Positions 18,706 to 29,543 of a stretch of 64,000 bases of DNA are shown here, piece after piece. The translations under genes were made by a program, and so were the position numbers. Numbering within the stretch: the first letter of the stretch is position 1; every line of letters begins with the position of its first letter. The notes beneath the pieces are model-generated. The model was not told the DNA's origin and searched no databases. It saw only the letters and a list, made by a program, of their open reading frames with translations. Source of the DNA: Rhodanobacter sp. (GTDB lineage: Bacteria > Pseudomonadota > Gammaproteobacteria > Xanthomonadales > Rhodanobacteraceae); the NCBI GenBank assembly GCA_004298015.1, contig SCSE01000061.1:21822-85821 (forward strand), written 5' to 3'.

Positions 18706-18720
18706 ATGAATACGTATGCA
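18706..18720. promoter_or_regulatory. Operator-like 15-mer, copy 3
   Basis: ATGAATACGTATGCA, exactly the sequence found at 8441-8455. It lies between the divergent halogenase (start 18539) and secreted GH13 (start 18851) genes, 131-167 bases from each start. This 311-base intergenic region holds no other recognised feature. Confidence 0.72.
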
Positions 18721-18850
18721 GATGGCGCCGCGGCAGCATCCCAGCGACCTACCATGGGACAGGCATTGCAGCACCGTGGCAGACCGCTGGCAGACGGTGC
18801 GAATCTGACTCGCCATTTCGACGCCTTCACTTCCGCTGGATGGATTTCCG

Positions 18851-20476
18851 ATGAACCGTCACCACGCCCTGGCCTGGCTTGTCCTCGCTGCCGTGTTGCT
18901 CGCTGCAGGCATTACCCCCGCAGCCCATGCGCAACCCAAGCAGACTGTTGCACGTACACATGCCTCCCTCAGCTCACGGTCCTCCGGCGTCTGGTACGAG
19001 ATCTTCGTGCGCAGCTGGTACGACACCAACGGCGACGGTATCGGCGACCTCAACGGTGTCACCGCCAAGCTCGATTACCTGAAATCGCTGGGCATCAGCG
19101 GCATCTGGCTGATGCCGATCAATCCTTCGCCCAGCTATCACGGCTACGACGTCACCAATTACTACGGCATCAATCCGCAATACGGCTCCATGGCCGATTT
19201 CGAGCACCTGCTGCACGAGGCGCACAAGTGCGGCATCAAGGTGATCATGGATCTGGTGATCAACCACACCAGCAGCCAGTCACCCTGGTTCAAGGCCGCG
19301 CAAAATCCGCACAGCCGCTACCACGACTGGTATACGTGGGCCGGCCCGAACACAAATCTGCACGCGATCAGCGCCGCCGGTGGACCGGCCTGGCATGCGG
19401 CCATCGTGTCGGCCGACGGCAAGCCCGTGGCAGGCAGTCCGTATTACCTGGGGGTCTTTGGTCGCAACATGCCGGACCTCAATTACGACGACCCGGCAGT
19501 GCGCCGGGAGATGATCAAGGTTGGGCAGTTCTGGCTGAAAAAAGGGGTCGATGGTTTCCGCCTGGATGCGGCCCGGCACATCTACGACAACCTCGCATCG
19601 GATGACGGCAAGCCATCGACGCTGCGCAAGAACGTGGCGTGGTGGTCGGACTTCCGTCACGGCCTCGATGTCGTCAACCGGCACGCATACCTGGTCGGCG
19701 AAGTGACCGTGCCACCTGCGGCGGCCGCCCACCCCGATGCCCTGCTTGCGCCGTACCTGAAACCGCTCGATTCGGTATTCGACTTCCCGCTGGCCGCCGA
19801 ACTGATCGCCAGTGCACAGCAGGAAAAGGTGCTGCCGATTGCCGCGAGCGTGGCCAGATCCCGTGCCGCGTACCGCGCCGCCTCGGCCGGCCATTTCATC
19901 GATGCGACCTTCCTCTCCAACCACGACCAGAACCGGGTACTGAGTCAACTGGATGGAAATCTGCAGCACATGCGAATGGCGGCTGCCATGCTGTTGACCC
20001 TGCCCGGCCGGCCATTCATCTATTACGGCGAAGAGCTTGGCATGCTCGGCCACAAGCCTGACCCTGACCTGCGCGAACCGATGCGCTGGGATCGCTCACG
20101 CGACGCACCGGGCGAGACACGCTGGAAGGTTTCTTCGGCCCGGCAAGGCGGTGACATTTCGGTCGCGGCCGAACAGACGACGCCCGACTCGCTGCTGAAG
20201 TTCTACCGCATGTTGATTCGCTGGCGCAGTCAGCTGCCGGCATTGCGTGACGGTCGCATCCACCCATTTCCGCTTGCCGGCGAGCAGTTGATGGCCTACC
20301 GCCTCGACGACGCCCGCAGCCACCTGCTGGTGGTGCACAACCTTTCCGGCCGGCCACAGCGGGTCAAGCTGCTGGCGGGATCTTTCCGCCGCGTGATCCG
20401 GCGCACCCGCAAGGACGTCGAAATGCACGGCCACCTGCTGTCCCTGCCGCCCTACTCCACCGCGATCGTGCAATGA
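18851..20476 (+). CDS. Secreted GH13 alpha-amylase-family enzyme
   Basis: Exported glucan-cleaving enzyme of 541 aa. A signal peptide (MNRHHALAWLVLAAVLLAAG, cleavage near AHA-Q) precedes a full GH13 barrel: VWYEIFVRSWYDTNGDGIGD, VIMDLVINHT, then nucleophile Asp239 in GFRLDAARH, acid/base Glu284 in LVGEVTV and Asp359 in SNHDQNR. A C-terminal all-beta domain ends in PPYSTAIVQ. The next gene (GH31) has an ATG overlapping its stop codon, so the two probably form an operon preceded by the 15-base operator. It likely generates maltodextrins for the TonB receptor. Confidence 0.9.
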   Translation: MNRHHALAWLVLAAVLLAAGITPAAHAQPKQTVARTHASLSSRSSGVWYEIFVRSWYDTNGDGIGDLNGVTAKLDYLKSLGISGIWLMPINPSPSYHGYDVTNYYGINPQYGSMADFEHLLHEAHKCGIKVIMDLVINHTSSQSPWFKAAQNPHSRYHDWYTWAGPNTNLHAISAAGGPAWHAAIVSADGKPVAGSPYYLGVFGRNMPDLNYDDPAVRREMIKVGQFWLKKGVDGFRLDAARHIYDNLASDDGKPSTLRKNVAWWSDFRHGLDVVNRHAYLVGEVTVPPAAAAHPDALLAPYLKPLDSVFDFPLAAELIASAQQEKVLPIAASVARSRAAYRAASAGHFIDATFLSNHDQNRVLSQLDGNLQHMRMAAAMLLTLPGRPFIYYGEELGMLGHKPDPDLREPMRWDRSRDAPGETRWKVSSARQGGDISVAAEQTTPDSLLKFYRMLIRWRSQLPALRDGRIHPFPLAGEQLMAYRLDDARSHLLVVHNLSGRPQRVKLLAGSFRRVIRRTRKDVEMHGHLLSLPPYSTAIVQ

Positions 20477-20526
20477 CGCGCCCTTGCAATGACGCGCCGA
20501 ACCGTACCCGGCGCCCCGACCTCGAG

Positions 20527-22962
20527 ATGTCCATGGATTTTCGCCTGCCGCACCGCCTCGTTTCCGCCCTGACCGTGCTCGGACTGGGCGCCTGTCTCGC
20601 TTCCGCCCCGGCGCTGGCTGACCCGGCCCCGGCCACCACCACCCCGCAAGTCCATGTGCAACAGAAGGGCCATGGCATCGACATCCAGCTGGACGGAAAC
20701 CGCATCGAACTGCGCCTGGTACGCGGCAACGTGCTGCACGTGCACTACCAACCCGACGGCAAGAGCACGCCGCCATCGCTGGTGATGTCTCCTGATGCGC
20801 CGCGCCACGCCGCCGTGCCGGTTCAGGTACAGCGCCACGGACACGTCATGACCATGACCAGTCCTTCGCTTGGCGTGTCGCTCGACACCCGCACGCTGGC
20901 GCTTTCGGTGAGCGACCGGATCCACCACCGATGGCTGCTGCGGCAAGCCGACCTGGCCGACCTGGCGCAGCACAAGCTCGAGCTCGACTACGCCAGCGGC
21001 GCCCCGATGTACGGTATCCACAGTTTCAGCGCCCAGGGCGGTCCTCTCTACGGTACGCCCGACTGCAGCACGGTCGAGCACGACACCACGGGACTGCTGC
21101 GCCGGGGACGCCAGGTCGCCAAGGCCTGCCCGGAAGGCGGCGCCGGGGCGCCGTTCGTGTGGAGTACCCGCGGCTTCGGGCTGCTGGTCGATACCAAGAC
21201 CGCCACCTTCGACATCGGCGACCACTCGGTCTCGGTCGCCGGGACCTCGCGCCCCGATCTGAGCTATTACATCATCAGCGGTCGGCCGGACGCCATCTTC
21301 ACGGCTCTGGCCGACCTCAGCGGCCACCCGCAGCTGTTCCCGAAGTGGGCCACCGGGTTCACCAATTCCCAGTGGGGCATCGACCAGAAGCAGCTGCTGG
21401 CCATCGTCCACACCTACCGCAGCAAGCACATCCCGATCGACAACTTCACCCTGGACTTTGACTGGAAAGCCTGGGGCCAGGACCACTACGGCGAGTTCCG
21501 CTGGAACGCGAAGAAATTCCCGGACGGCCCCAGCGGCAAGCTGGCGCGTGAGCTGGCCGCCGAAGGCCTGCAGCTGACCGGGATCATGAAGCCGCGCATC
21601 CACGTCGACACCGTCGAAGGGCGCTACGCCACCGTGCACCACCTGTGGGTGCCCGGCGAAAAGGCCACCGACGACTACTTCTCACACAAGCTGGTGCGCG
21701 ACATCGACTTCGACAAGCCGGCGGCACGCCACTGGTTCGGACAGAAGGCGATCCAGTACGGCTTCGACAAGGGCATCGTCGGCTGGTGGAACGACGAGGC
21801 CGACGAAATCGACGACAACACCCAGTTCCTGAACATGGAGCGCGCGCTGTACAACGCCCAGCGCGCACATACCGATATCCGGGTGTGGTCGATCAACCGC
21901 AGCTTCTGGCTCGGGGCTCAGCGCTATGCCTACGGCATGTGGTCGGGCGACATCCAGACCGGCTTCGCGTCGATGGCACGGCAGCGGCTGCGGATGCTCA
22001 ATGCCGTCACCATCGGTGCGACCCTGTGGGGCATGGACGGCGGCGGCTTCAACGGCCACCCCTCGGATGAAAACTACGCCCGCTGGATCGAGTTCGGCGC
22101 CTTCACGCCGATCTTCCGCGTGCACGGCGTCAAGCCCGAGAAGCGCCAGCCCTGGCGCTACGGCCCGATCGCCGAGAAGGCCGCCACGCATGCGATTCGC
22201 CTGCGCTACCGCCTGATTCCCTACATCTACAGCTATTTCTGGCAGGGCCACGCCAGCGGCATCGGCCTGGTACGTCCGCTGGCCTTTGGCTGGCCACACG
22301 ACCCGAAAACCCGCAATGACGTCGATGCCTGGATGTTCGGCGACTGGCTGCTGGTCTCGCCGGTGGTCGTGCAGGGCCAGACCGAGAAGCAGATCTACCT
22401 GCCCGCAGGCACCTGGACCGAGTGGACCAGCGGCAAGGTCTACACCGGCGGACAGAGCGTGACCGTCGCCACCGACAGCGTGCACTGGGGCGACATCCCG
22501 CTGTTCATCCGCCAGGGCGCCATCATCCCGACTCAGCCGGTGATGGACTACGTCGGCCAGCACCCGGTGACCACCCTCAGCGTGGACGTGTTTCCTGCGT
22601 CGCAGGCCACACACTTCGACTACTACGACGACAACGGCCGCACCTATGCCTACGAGCACGGCAGCTATTTCCTGCAGACGCTCACCACGCAACGGCACGG
22701 CCACAGTATCCGATTCGCCACCGACAAGCCCAAGGGAAGCTTCAAGACCCGGCTCGCCTTCTATCTGCTGAAAATTCACGGCAGCGCCGCCAGCGCAGTA
22801 CGCAGCAATGGCAAGAACATGGCGTCGTTCGGCGGCCTTGATGCCTTGCGTGGGGGCAACGGGGAGGGCTGGGCCACCGGCCAGGACCGCTTCGGTCCGG
22901 TCACTTATGTGCGTGTCGCGGCAGCGCGGGCGGAGTCCATCCAGCTCGCCCTGCCACGGTAG
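20527..22962 (+). CDS. GH31 alpha-glucosidase-family protein, exported
   Basis: Exo-acting alpha-glucosidase or alpha-xylosidase-type enzyme. I chose the ATG at 20527 because it gives a compact signal peptide (MSMDFRLPHRLVSALTVLG...ALA-D); an in-frame ATG at 20473 overlaps the preceding stop (ATGA) and would allow translational coupling but adds 18 residues. The protein is 811 aa. It has the N-terminal GH31 beta-sandwich, LDFDWKAWG of the barrel, and the nucleophile Asp423 in GWWNDEADE (this numbering). GGGFNGHPSDENYARW likely holds the acid/base. It belongs to the operon of the upstream GH13. Confidence 0.9.
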   Translation: MSMDFRLPHRLVSALTVLGLGACLASAPALADPAPATTTPQVHVQQKGHGIDIQLDGNRIELRLVRGNVLHVHYQPDGKSTPPSLVMSPDAPRHAAVPVQVQRHGHVMTMTSPSLGVSLDTRTLALSVSDRIHHRWLLRQADLADLAQHKLELDYASGAPMYGIHSFSAQGGPLYGTPDCSTVEHDTTGLLRRGRQVAKACPEGGAGAPFVWSTRGFGLLVDTKTATFDIGDHSVSVAGTSRPDLSYYIISGRPDAIFTALADLSGHPQLFPKWATGFTNSQWGIDQKQLLAIVHTYRSKHIPIDNFTLDFDWKAWGQDHYGEFRWNAKKFPDGPSGKLARELAAEGLQLTGIMKPRIHVDTVEGRYATVHHLWVPGEKATDDYFSHKLVRDIDFDKPAARHWFGQKAIQYGFDKGIVGWWNDEADEIDDNTQFLNMERALYNAQRAHTDIRVWSINRSFWLGAQRYAYGMWSGDIQTGFASMARQRLRMLNAVTIGATLWGMDGGGFNGHPSDENYARWIEFGAFTPIFRVHGVKPEKRQPWRYGPIAEKAATHAIRLRYRLIPYIYSYFWQGHASGIGLVRPLAFGWPHDPKTRNDVDAWMFGDWLLVSPVVVQGQTEKQIYLPAGTWTEWTSGKVYTGGQSVTVATDSVHWGDIPLFIRQGAIIPTQPVMDYVGQHPVTTLSVDVFPASQATHFDYYDDNGRTYAYEHGSYFLQTLTTQRHGHSIRFATDKPKGSFKTRLAFYLLKIHGSAASAVRSNGKNMASFGGLDALRGGNGEGWATGQDRFGPVTYVRVAAARAESIQLALPR

Positions 22963-22987
22963 TTCGTTTCATCCAGCAACATTACCG

Positions 22988-23015
22988 GGCGGGACCGCGC
23001 GCGCATGGTCCCGCC
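22988..23015. other. GC-rich intergenic hairpin
   Basis: Perfect 9-bp stem GGCGGGACC / GGTCCCGCC with a 10-base loop in the 81-base gap between the GH31 and CBM34-GH13 genes. No T-run follows, so mRNA processing or differential stability in an operon is more likely than termination. Confidence 0.5.
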
Positions 23016-23043
23016 TTACCGTCACCGTAGGGAGGGACGTTGA

Positions 23044-25068
<2,025 letters not shown>

Positions 25069-25120
25069 TCACGCAAGTTGTCCCCTGGGGGCTCCGGCCA
25101 CGACAGGCCTCATTTCAACC

Positions 25121-25150
25121 GTAGCTGTCGAAGCCGGAGCCGCTCCTGCA
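25121..25150. repeat. REP-like element
   Basis: The minus strand reads TGCAGGAGCGGCTCCGGCTTC, close to the GCAGGAGCGGCTTCAGCC core at 6415-6440. It lies in the 254-base gap downstream of the CBM34-GH13 gene, where it may stabilise or stop the transcript. Confidence 0.5.
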
Positions 25151-25241
25151 TCTTTTGCGACACGGGGGCGTCATACCCGCTATCGGCAAGCATTCACGGC
25201 CGCTGGACGTACCGGCCTGACTGTAGGAAACTCGACTTTCA

Positions 25242-25255
25242 TGTAAACGTTTACA
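25242..25255. promoter_or_regulatory. Perfect palindromic operator upstream of GH39
   Basis: TGTAAACGTTTACA is a perfect 14-base palindrome with the central CG typical of LacI/GalR-family sites. It lies 67 bases upstream of the GH39 start. It differs from the 15-mer of the glucan genes, implying a separate regulator, perhaps xylose/xylan-responsive given the gene it precedes. Confidence 0.7.
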
Positions 25256-25322
25256 CCACAAGCTGCCAGCTGTTCCAGACAGCGCGCTCCAAATCCTGCC
25301 TCACGCCCAAAACGGACCTGCG

Positions 25323-26873
25323 ATGACCACTCTGCGATCCCTCAAGCATCTTGCCTTCGGCGCCTGCGCCGCCGCCCTTTTGCTGGTTGGCACGGCCAGC
25401 GCAACCAGCGCCGATACCGTCCAGATCCGCGTCGATGCCAGCGCCCATGGCACCCCCTTTCCGCACTTCTGGGAACAGATGTTCGGCTCTGGCCGTGCCT
25501 CGCTTTCGCTGCGCGAGGACTATCGCAAGGATCTCGATGCGGTGCACCGGGCCACGGGTTTCGGCTATATCCGCTTTCACGGCATCCTCGATCATGACGT
25601 CGGCCTGGTGCGACGCGGTGCCGATGGCAAGATCAGCTACAACTTCTCCTACATCGACCAGATCTACGACGGCCTGCTGGCGCATGGCGTCAAGCCCTTT
25701 ATCGAACTGAGTTTCATGCCGCCCGCGCTGAGCTCCGATCCCAAGGCGCTGCAGGAATTCTGGTATCACCCCAACATTGCCCCACCGAAGAGCTACGTCG
25801 AATGGGATGCGATGATTACCGCATTCGCCAGACACCTCGTAGCGCGCTATGGCATCAACGAAGTGGCCAGCTGGTATTTCGAGGTGTGGAACGAGCCCAA
25901 CATCGGGTTCTGGGCTGGCCGGCCTGCGCAGTCGACCTACTTCACCCTGTACGACCACACGGCACGGGCGCTCAAGGCGGTCAGCCCGCGTCTGCGCGTC
26001 GGCGGCCCCAGCACCGCGCAGGGTGCCTGGGCCAGCGCCTTCCTGGCGCACGCCAAAAAGGACAACGTACCGGTCGATTTCATCAGCACCCATGTCTATG
26101 GCGACGACACCGCGAAGAACGTGTTCCACACCGACGAGAACATCCCGCGCCGTGACATGGTTTGCCGCACCGTGGACCAGGTGCACAAGGAGATCGCCGC
26201 CTCGCCCTACCCGAAGCTGCCGCTGATCTTCAGCGAATACAACGCCAGCTATGCCAACCTGCCCAACGTCACCGACACGGTATTCATGGGACCGTGGATG
26301 GCCAACACCATCCGCGAGTGCGCCGGCAAGGTGCAGATCATGAGCTACTGGTCGTTCTCGGACGTGTTCGAGGAGCAAGGCGTGGTACGGAGTCCGTTTT
26401 ACGGCGGCTTCGGACTGATCGCCGCCGACCGCATCGACAAGCCGTCATTCAACGCCTTCGCGATGCTGCACAAGCTGGGCGACCGCTTGCTGAAAACACG
26501 GTCCGACTCGGCCCTGGTCACCAGACGCGCGGACGGCCACGTGGTGATGGCGTTGTGGAACTATGCCCCACCGGTCGGCAAGACCGCGAGCTACACCGCG
26601 GGCAAGCCCAAAGGCGAGCCGAAACATTTCGACATCGACGTCAAGCATCTGGCCGCCAGCGCTCAAGCGACGGTGTGGCGCCTCGACCGCCAGCACGGCA
26701 ATGCTGTGGCGCTGTTCAACCGGATGGGACGCCCCGACTTCCCCAATCGCGAGCAGATTCGCCAGCTGCGCGCTGCCGGCAAACTGGCCGCGCCGGAAAC
26801 GATGGCGCTGCGCCATGGCAAGTTCGAAATCACCATACCGCCACAGGGACTGGTCGTCGTCGAGCTGCACTGA
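25323..26873 (+). CDS. GH39 beta-xylosidase-family glycoside hydrolase, exported
   Basis: Retaining glycosidase of clan GH-A, 516 aa. A signal peptide (MTTLRSLKHLAFGACAAALL..., cleavage near SA-D31) precedes the TIM barrel. The acid/base Glu191 lies in FEVWNEPNIGFW and the nucleophile Glu305 in LIFSEYNAS, the standard GH39 pair; RFHGILDHDVGL is also family-typical. A C-terminal beta-sandwich ends PPQGLVVVELH. Likely substrate is beta-xylosides, from family membership only. It has its own palindromic operator and its stop codon lies within a dispersed repeat (26861-26952). Confidence 0.88.
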   Translation: MTTLRSLKHLAFGACAAALLLVGTASATSADTVQIRVDASAHGTPFPHFWEQMFGSGRASLSLREDYRKDLDAVHRATGFGYIRFHGILDHDVGLVRRGADGKISYNFSYIDQIYDGLLAHGVKPFIELSFMPPALSSDPKALQEFWYHPNIAPPKSYVEWDAMITAFARHLVARYGINEVASWYFEVWNEPNIGFWAGRPAQSTYFTLYDHTARALKAVSPRLRVGGPSTAQGAWASAFLAHAKKDNVPVDFISTHVYGDDTAKNVFHTDENIPRRDMVCRTVDQVHKEIAASPYPKLPLIFSEYNASYANLPNVTDTVFMGPWMANTIRECAGKVQIMSYWSFSDVFEEQGVVRSPFYGGFGLIAADRIDKPSFNAFAMLHKLGDRLLKTRSDSALVTRRADGHVVMALWNYAPPVGKTASYTAGKPKGEPKHFDIDVKHLAASAQATVWRLDRQHGNAVALFNRMGRPDFPNREQIRQLRAAGKLAAPETMALRHGKFEITIPPQGLVVVELH

Positions 26874-26952
26874 GAGGCGGAGAAAAATCGCCCGCCTGCT
26901 GCGAACGCCGGGAGACGCTCTCGCTACGCCGTTCGATATTTTTCCAACCTCT
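26861..26952 (+). repeat. Dispersed repeat copy A, spans the GH39 stop codon
   Basis: The first 58 bases match 51947-52004 at 49 positions, including the CAC-TGA gene end and GGCGGAGAAAAATCGC. The element can fold on itself: AGAGG...GAAAAATCG near 26873-26890 pairs imperfectly with CGATATTTTTCC..CCTCT at 26934-26952. An inverted relative is at 57526-57609. Confidence 0.65.
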
Positions 26953-27117
26953 GAGGAAAACGCCGGCCATGGGGCTGGCACCGGTGCTGAAGCGATCAAA
27001 CTTACCCGCTCAAAAGCCATCGAGCGGCGTAGAGTATACGGCAGTGACAGACCGATCCCGTTCCATCGCCGCGGTCACTCGATGCCGAAATAAAGGCTTT
27101 GACTTGGAGGTTCCATC

Positions 27118-27630
27118 GTGGATGCCGAAGAACTGCGATCCGTCCAGACGCCGCTGAAGGAACGCTACCGCGAGCAACCGGACGCGGCGTGTGTCACCTT
27201 GCGCGCGCAGGGCCGGCTGGGCGAAGGCCTCAGTTGCAAGATCGAAACAGGCAAGGCGCTGGCAGTTGCCGGGCTGCATCCCGCCACCGGCGGCAACGGT
27301 CTCGGCGCGTGTTCGGGCGACATGCTGCTGGAAGCCCTGGTAGCGTGTGCCGGCGTGACCCTGAATGCCGTTGCCACCGCGCTTGGCATCGTGCTGCGTG
27401 ACGCCTCCCTGGTCGCCGAGGGTGACCTCGACTTCCGTGGCACGCTGGGTGTTTCCAAACAGGTACCCGTGGGTTTCCAGAGCATACGATTGCAATTCAC
27501 CCTCGATACCGACGCCTCCGAGGAGGAGCTCACCACCCTGCTGCGCCTTACTGAGCGCTACTGCGTGGTCTATCAGACCCTGGCGCACCCACCGGTACTC
27601 GCCGTAATGCGCAAGCCACGCTCTGGGTGA
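27118..27630 (+). CDS. OsmC/Ohr-family protein
   Basis: Probable thiol-dependent peroxide-detoxifying protein or relative, 170 aa, cytoplasmic. The start is GTG with GGAGG six bases upstream; no ATG fits better. Two conserved cysteines are present, one in LVACAGVTL and one in TERYCVVYQTL, in the spacing of the OsmC fold, with the GGNGLGACSGDMLLEAL segment before the first. Whether it acts on organic hydroperoxides cannot be told. It stands alone between the GH39 gene and the tRNA. Confidence 0.82.
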   Translation: MDAEELRSVQTPLKERYREQPDAACVTLRAQGRLGEGLSCKIETGKALAVAGLHPATGGNGLGACSGDMLLEALVACAGVTLNAVATALGIVLRDASLVAEGDLDFRGTLGVSKQVPVGFQSIRLQFTLDTDASEEELTTLLRLTERYCVVYQTLAHPPVLAVMRKPRSG

Positions 27631-27807
27631 GCGACTTCTAGATCCAGCCCGATCTTTTGCAAGTCGACCGCGATCGACAGCAACACCCCGCTTGCGCGGG
27701 GATGACGAATCTGTGCCGACCGATGTCAAGTAACTCCCATTCGGCTCCGACGTAAATCGCCGCACATGGAGATTCGACAGCACCCATCTGCCGAGACATC
27801 CAACTAC

Positions 27808-27842
27808 AAAAAAAAACCCGCAAGGCCATGAGCCTCGCGGGT
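27808..27842 (-). terminator. Rho-independent terminator of tRNA-Lys
   Basis: On the minus strand a stem ACCCGCGAGGC / GCCTTGCGGGT (one mismatched pair) is followed by a run of nine Ts, immediately downstream of the tRNA 3' end. Confidence 0.88.
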
Positions 27843-27849
27843 AAAAAGA

Positions 27850-27925
27850 TGGTGGGCCGTCCGAGATTCGAACTCGGGACCAATAGATTAAAAGTCTACT
27901 GCTCTACCGGCTGAGCTAACGGCCC
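27850..27925 (-). tRNA. tRNA-Lys (anticodon TTT)
   Basis: A complete 76-base cloverleaf on the minus strand: acceptor GGGCCGT / ACGGCCC, D-arm GCTCA...GAGC, anticodon loop CTTTTAA with anticodon TTT, T-arm with GTTCGAATC, and encoded CCA. It decodes AAA/AAG and is followed by a terminator. Confidence 0.97.
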
Positions 27926-27942
27926 ATCATTGGTGAACTCCA

Positions 27943-27968
27943 GCCGGCCATTTTACGGGCTGGCCGGC
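27943..27968. other. Hairpin between queC and tRNA-Lys
   Basis: Perfect 8-bp stem GCCGGCCA / TGGCCGGC with a 10-base loop, between the queC stop and the tRNA 5' end. It could end the long tol-pal-que transcript or serve as a processing site for co-transcribed tRNA. No clear T-run follows on the minus strand. Confidence 0.55.
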
Positions 27969-27987
27969 AGTGGCACAAGCAAGATGC

Positions 27988-28683
27988 TCAGACGTAGCGC
28001 GTAGGATCCGCCAGGCCGGCTTCGTGAAAGCCCTGGGCACGCAAGCGACAGGCATCACAATGACCGCAGGCGCGACCGCCCTCGTCGGCCTGGTAGCAAC
28101 TGACCGTGGCGGAAAAATCAACGCCGAGGCGTTGCCCCTCACGAGCGATATCCGCCTTGCTCATGCGCATCAGCGGCGCATGGATGCGCAGAGCCGAACC
28201 TTCGACCGCAGCCTTGGTCGCTACATTGGCGAGGCCCTCGAAGGCCTCAATGAAGGCCGGTCGGCAGTCGGGGTATCCCGAATAGTCGACGGCGTTGACA
28301 CCGCACCAGATATCACTGGCACCAAGTACCTCGGCCCAACCGAGCGCGATCGACAACATGATGGTATTGCGCGCCGGCACGTAGGTCACCGGAATGGTGC
28401 TGGCGCTGCGGGTGTCATCCGTATCCAGCGGCACATCGATGTCTGCCGTGAGCGCCGAGCCGCCGATGCTGCGCAAGTCGATGCGTACCGTCTTGTGCTC
28501 GATGGCCCCGAGCATCCGCGCGACCTGCTCGGAGGCGGCAAGCTCCGAACTGTGGCGCTGGCCGTAGGCCACGCTCAGCGCGAAGACCTGGTAGCCCTGC
28601 TCCCGCGCCAACGCGATGGTGACCGCCGAATCCATGCCGCCGGACACCAGGACGACAGCTTTGCGCAAGATATTTTCAGACAT
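27988..28683 (-). CDS. queC: 7-cyano-7-deazaguanine synthase
   Basis: Converts 7-carboxy-7-deazaguanine to preQ0 with ATP and ammonia in queuosine synthesis. The start at 28683 ([10 protein letters not shown]) is chosen because the PP-loop SGGMDSAV should lie about 15 residues in; an upstream extension to 28752 is unlikely. 231 aa. The C-terminal zinc motif C...CGHCDAC is intact. It follows queE, the preceding pathway enzyme, on the same strand. queD is not in this window. Confidence 0.93.
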   Translation of the reverse strand: MSENILRKAVVLVSGGMDSAVTIALAREQGYQVFALSVAYGQRHSSELAASEQVARMLGAIEHKTVRIDLRSIGGSALTADIDVPLDTDDTRSASTIPVTYVPARNTIMLSIALGWAEVLGASDIWCGVNAVDYSGYPDCRPAFIEAFEGLANVATKAAVEGSALRIHAPLMRMSKADIAREGQRLGVDFSATVSCYQADEGGRACGHCDACRLRAQGFHEAGLADPTRYV

Positions 28684-28709
28684 AACGTAGTTCCATCCCG
28701 AATAGCCGG

Positions 28710-28811
28710 TCACCGGCCGCAAACGCCACCGGCAATACAGGCCGGGGCGCATAAAACAGACGTGGGCGCAAAGGTGCGGGAAACGAGAGACAGCGCTTTG
28801 CCGTTACGCAT
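28710..28811 (-). CDS. Possible 33-residue small protein between queE and queC
   Basis: A 33-codon frame (begins [11 protein letters not shown], ends GGVCGR) starts at an ATG preceded by AAGGGGAG, a better ribosome-binding site than that of queC, and ends 26 bases before queC. It has a short hydrophobic/cysteine-containing middle but no recognised domain. It may be a leader peptide affecting queC, or chance. Confidence 0.25.
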   Translation of the reverse strand: MRNGKALSLVSRTFAPTSVLCAPACIAGGVCGR

Positions 28812-28840
28812 TTCTCTCCCCTTCCCATTCGTTACTCGCT

Positions 28841-29536
28841 TCAGTGTCCCGCCGCGTCGTTCCACAGCAGCTTGTGCAACTGCAGCTGGAAGCGTACCGG
28901 CAGCTTGTCGGCGATGATCCATTCAGCCAGATCGCGTGGACTTACCGCGCCATGCACGGGCGAAAACAACACCATGCAACGCTGTGTCAGATTGCGCTCA
29001 CGCAACGTCGTGCGGGCCCACTCGTAATCGGCACGGCTGGCGATCACGATCTTTATCTGATCGTGCGGCAGCAGAAAATCCAGGTTCGACCACAGGTTGC
29101 GCGCGCACTCCCCTGAGTCCGGGGCCTTCAGATCCATCACCTTGCGCACGCGCGCATCGACACCGGAAATATCCAGCGCACCGGAGGTTTCCAGCGACAC
29201 TTCGTAACCCTGCTCGCACAATCGGCGCAGGAGGATCAGGCAGCGCTTTTGCGCCAACGGCTCACCACCGGTGACGCATACATGGCGCGCCCCGTGGGAG
29301 GCAACCTCAAGCAGGATGTCGTCGATCGACTGCCAGTCGCCACCATGAAACGAGTACGCGGTATCACACCACACGCATCGCAGCGGACAGCCGGTGAGGC
29401 GGACGAACACGGTTCGCCAACCGATGGCGTCGGCTTCGCCCTGGATCGAGTGGAAGACTTCGGTAATCCGCAAGCGTTCAGCGGGCAATGACGACAAGGT
29501 GCCGGACGCCGCCTGTGCGTCGTTTTCGCTGACCAC
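28841..29536 (-). CDS. queE: 7-carboxy-7-deazaguanine synthase (radical SAM)
   Basis: Radical-SAM enzyme that contracts carboxy-tetrahydropterin to 7-carboxy-7-deazaguanine. I chose the GTG at 29536 (seven bases after the cpoB stop, with TGAGGT upstream); ATG at 29584 would overlap cpoB by 41 bases. 231 aa. The cluster-binding CX3CX2C is seen in GCPLRCVWCDTAYSF, the family's FHSIQGEA lies before it, and VCVTGGEPLAQ is the SAM-binding segment. It forms a unit with cpoB upstream and queC downstream, an order known in many proteobacteria. Confidence 0.92.
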   Translation of the reverse strand: MVSENDAQAASGTLSSLPAERLRITEVFHSIQGEADAIGWRTVFVRLTGCPLRCVWCDTAYSFHGGDWQSIDDILLEVASHGARHVCVTGGEPLAQKRCLILLRRLCEQGYEVSLETSGALDISGVDARVRKVMDLKAPDSGECARNLWSNLDFLLPHDQIKIVIASRADYEWARTTLRERNLTQRCMVLFSPVHGAVSPRDLAEWIIADKLPVRFQLQLHKLLWNDAAGH

Positions 29537-29543
29537 CGCGACC

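Noticed and set aside
28684-28840. Possible preQ1-type riboswitch upstream of queC
   Set aside because: No conserved preQ1 aptamer hairpin with an A-rich tail could be seen in the gap, and proteobacterial queC genes of this type usually lack one.
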